Shown piece after piece: positions 21,823 through 21,830 of a DNA stretch of 21,830 nt. The notes beneath the pieces were generated by a model that saw only the letters and a program-made list of their open reading frames with translations, was not told the DNA's origin and did not search any database. The stretch is from positions 1-21,830 of the forward strand of contig CALDOH010000025.1 in NCBI GenBank assembly GCA_937912185.1. Direction: 5' to 3'. Both the position numbers and the translations under genes were made by a program. Position 1 is the first letter of the stretch, and every line of letters starts with the position of its first letter. The DNA comes from an uncultured bacterium. GTDB taxonomy: Bacteria; Patescibacteriota; Patescibacteriia; UBA1558; GWA2-36-10.

Positions 21823-21830
21823 GTATAAAA

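Overview
The window is an AT-rich stretch of a bacterial genome that most resembles the Candidate Phyla Radiation (Patescibacteria, Parcubacteria-like). The evidence is a ribosomal spc-type operon that runs rpsE-rplO-secY with no rpmD (uL30) between rpsE and rplO, short intergenic gaps, almost no Shine-Dalgarno sequences, several conserved proteins of unknown function, a very large S-layer-like protein, and dispersed palindromic repeats. TAA, TAG and TGA all act as stops and the standard code reads every gene well. The phylum is an inference from gene content and motifs; no search was run.

Layout. 1-2469: the end of the spc operon (rpsE partial at the left edge, rplO, secY), closed by a strong hairpin. 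2506-4338: a promoter and a tight run adk-map-ruvX, where infA would follow map in many other bacteria. 4398-8122: a MraY/WecA-type phosphoglycosyl transferase, three small proteins of unknown function (one soluble, one single-span, one polytopic), then a membrane-anchored HtrA-like protein with a PDZ domain that has lost all three catalytic residues. 8121-8225: a double-hairpin bidirectional terminator between convergent genes. 8211-8507 (minus): a small MerR/excisionase-type helix-turn-helix protein. 8508-8834: a divergent control region with three promoter candidates and two DnaA-box-like sites.

8835-10922: an ECF-type sigma factor and a DUF5667-type membrane protein that may be its regulator. 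They are now separated by a small palindromic element flanked by a perfect 17-bp direct repeat, which looks like a recent insertion. 10923-11313: a gene-free, strongly foldable leader with a three-way-junction RNA candidate, ending in the only strong Shine-Dalgarno of the window. 11314-15234: a 1306-residue secreted, Thr/Ser-rich, multi-domain S-layer-like protein followed by a terminator.

15354-21694: a cell-surface glycan block: a membrane-anchored TPR protein, an O-antigen-ligase/Wzy-like membrane protein with C-terminal TPRs, and three GT4 glycosyltransferases (one on the minus strand). The right edge carries a second, inverted copy of the dispersed palindromic element.

A reasonable joint reading is that the sigma/DUF5667 pair, the leader RNA, the S-layer protein and the glycan genes form an envelope module: regulation, mass production of a surface protein, and its glycosylation. 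The individual gene families are mostly secure. The functional link is inference from order and spacing.
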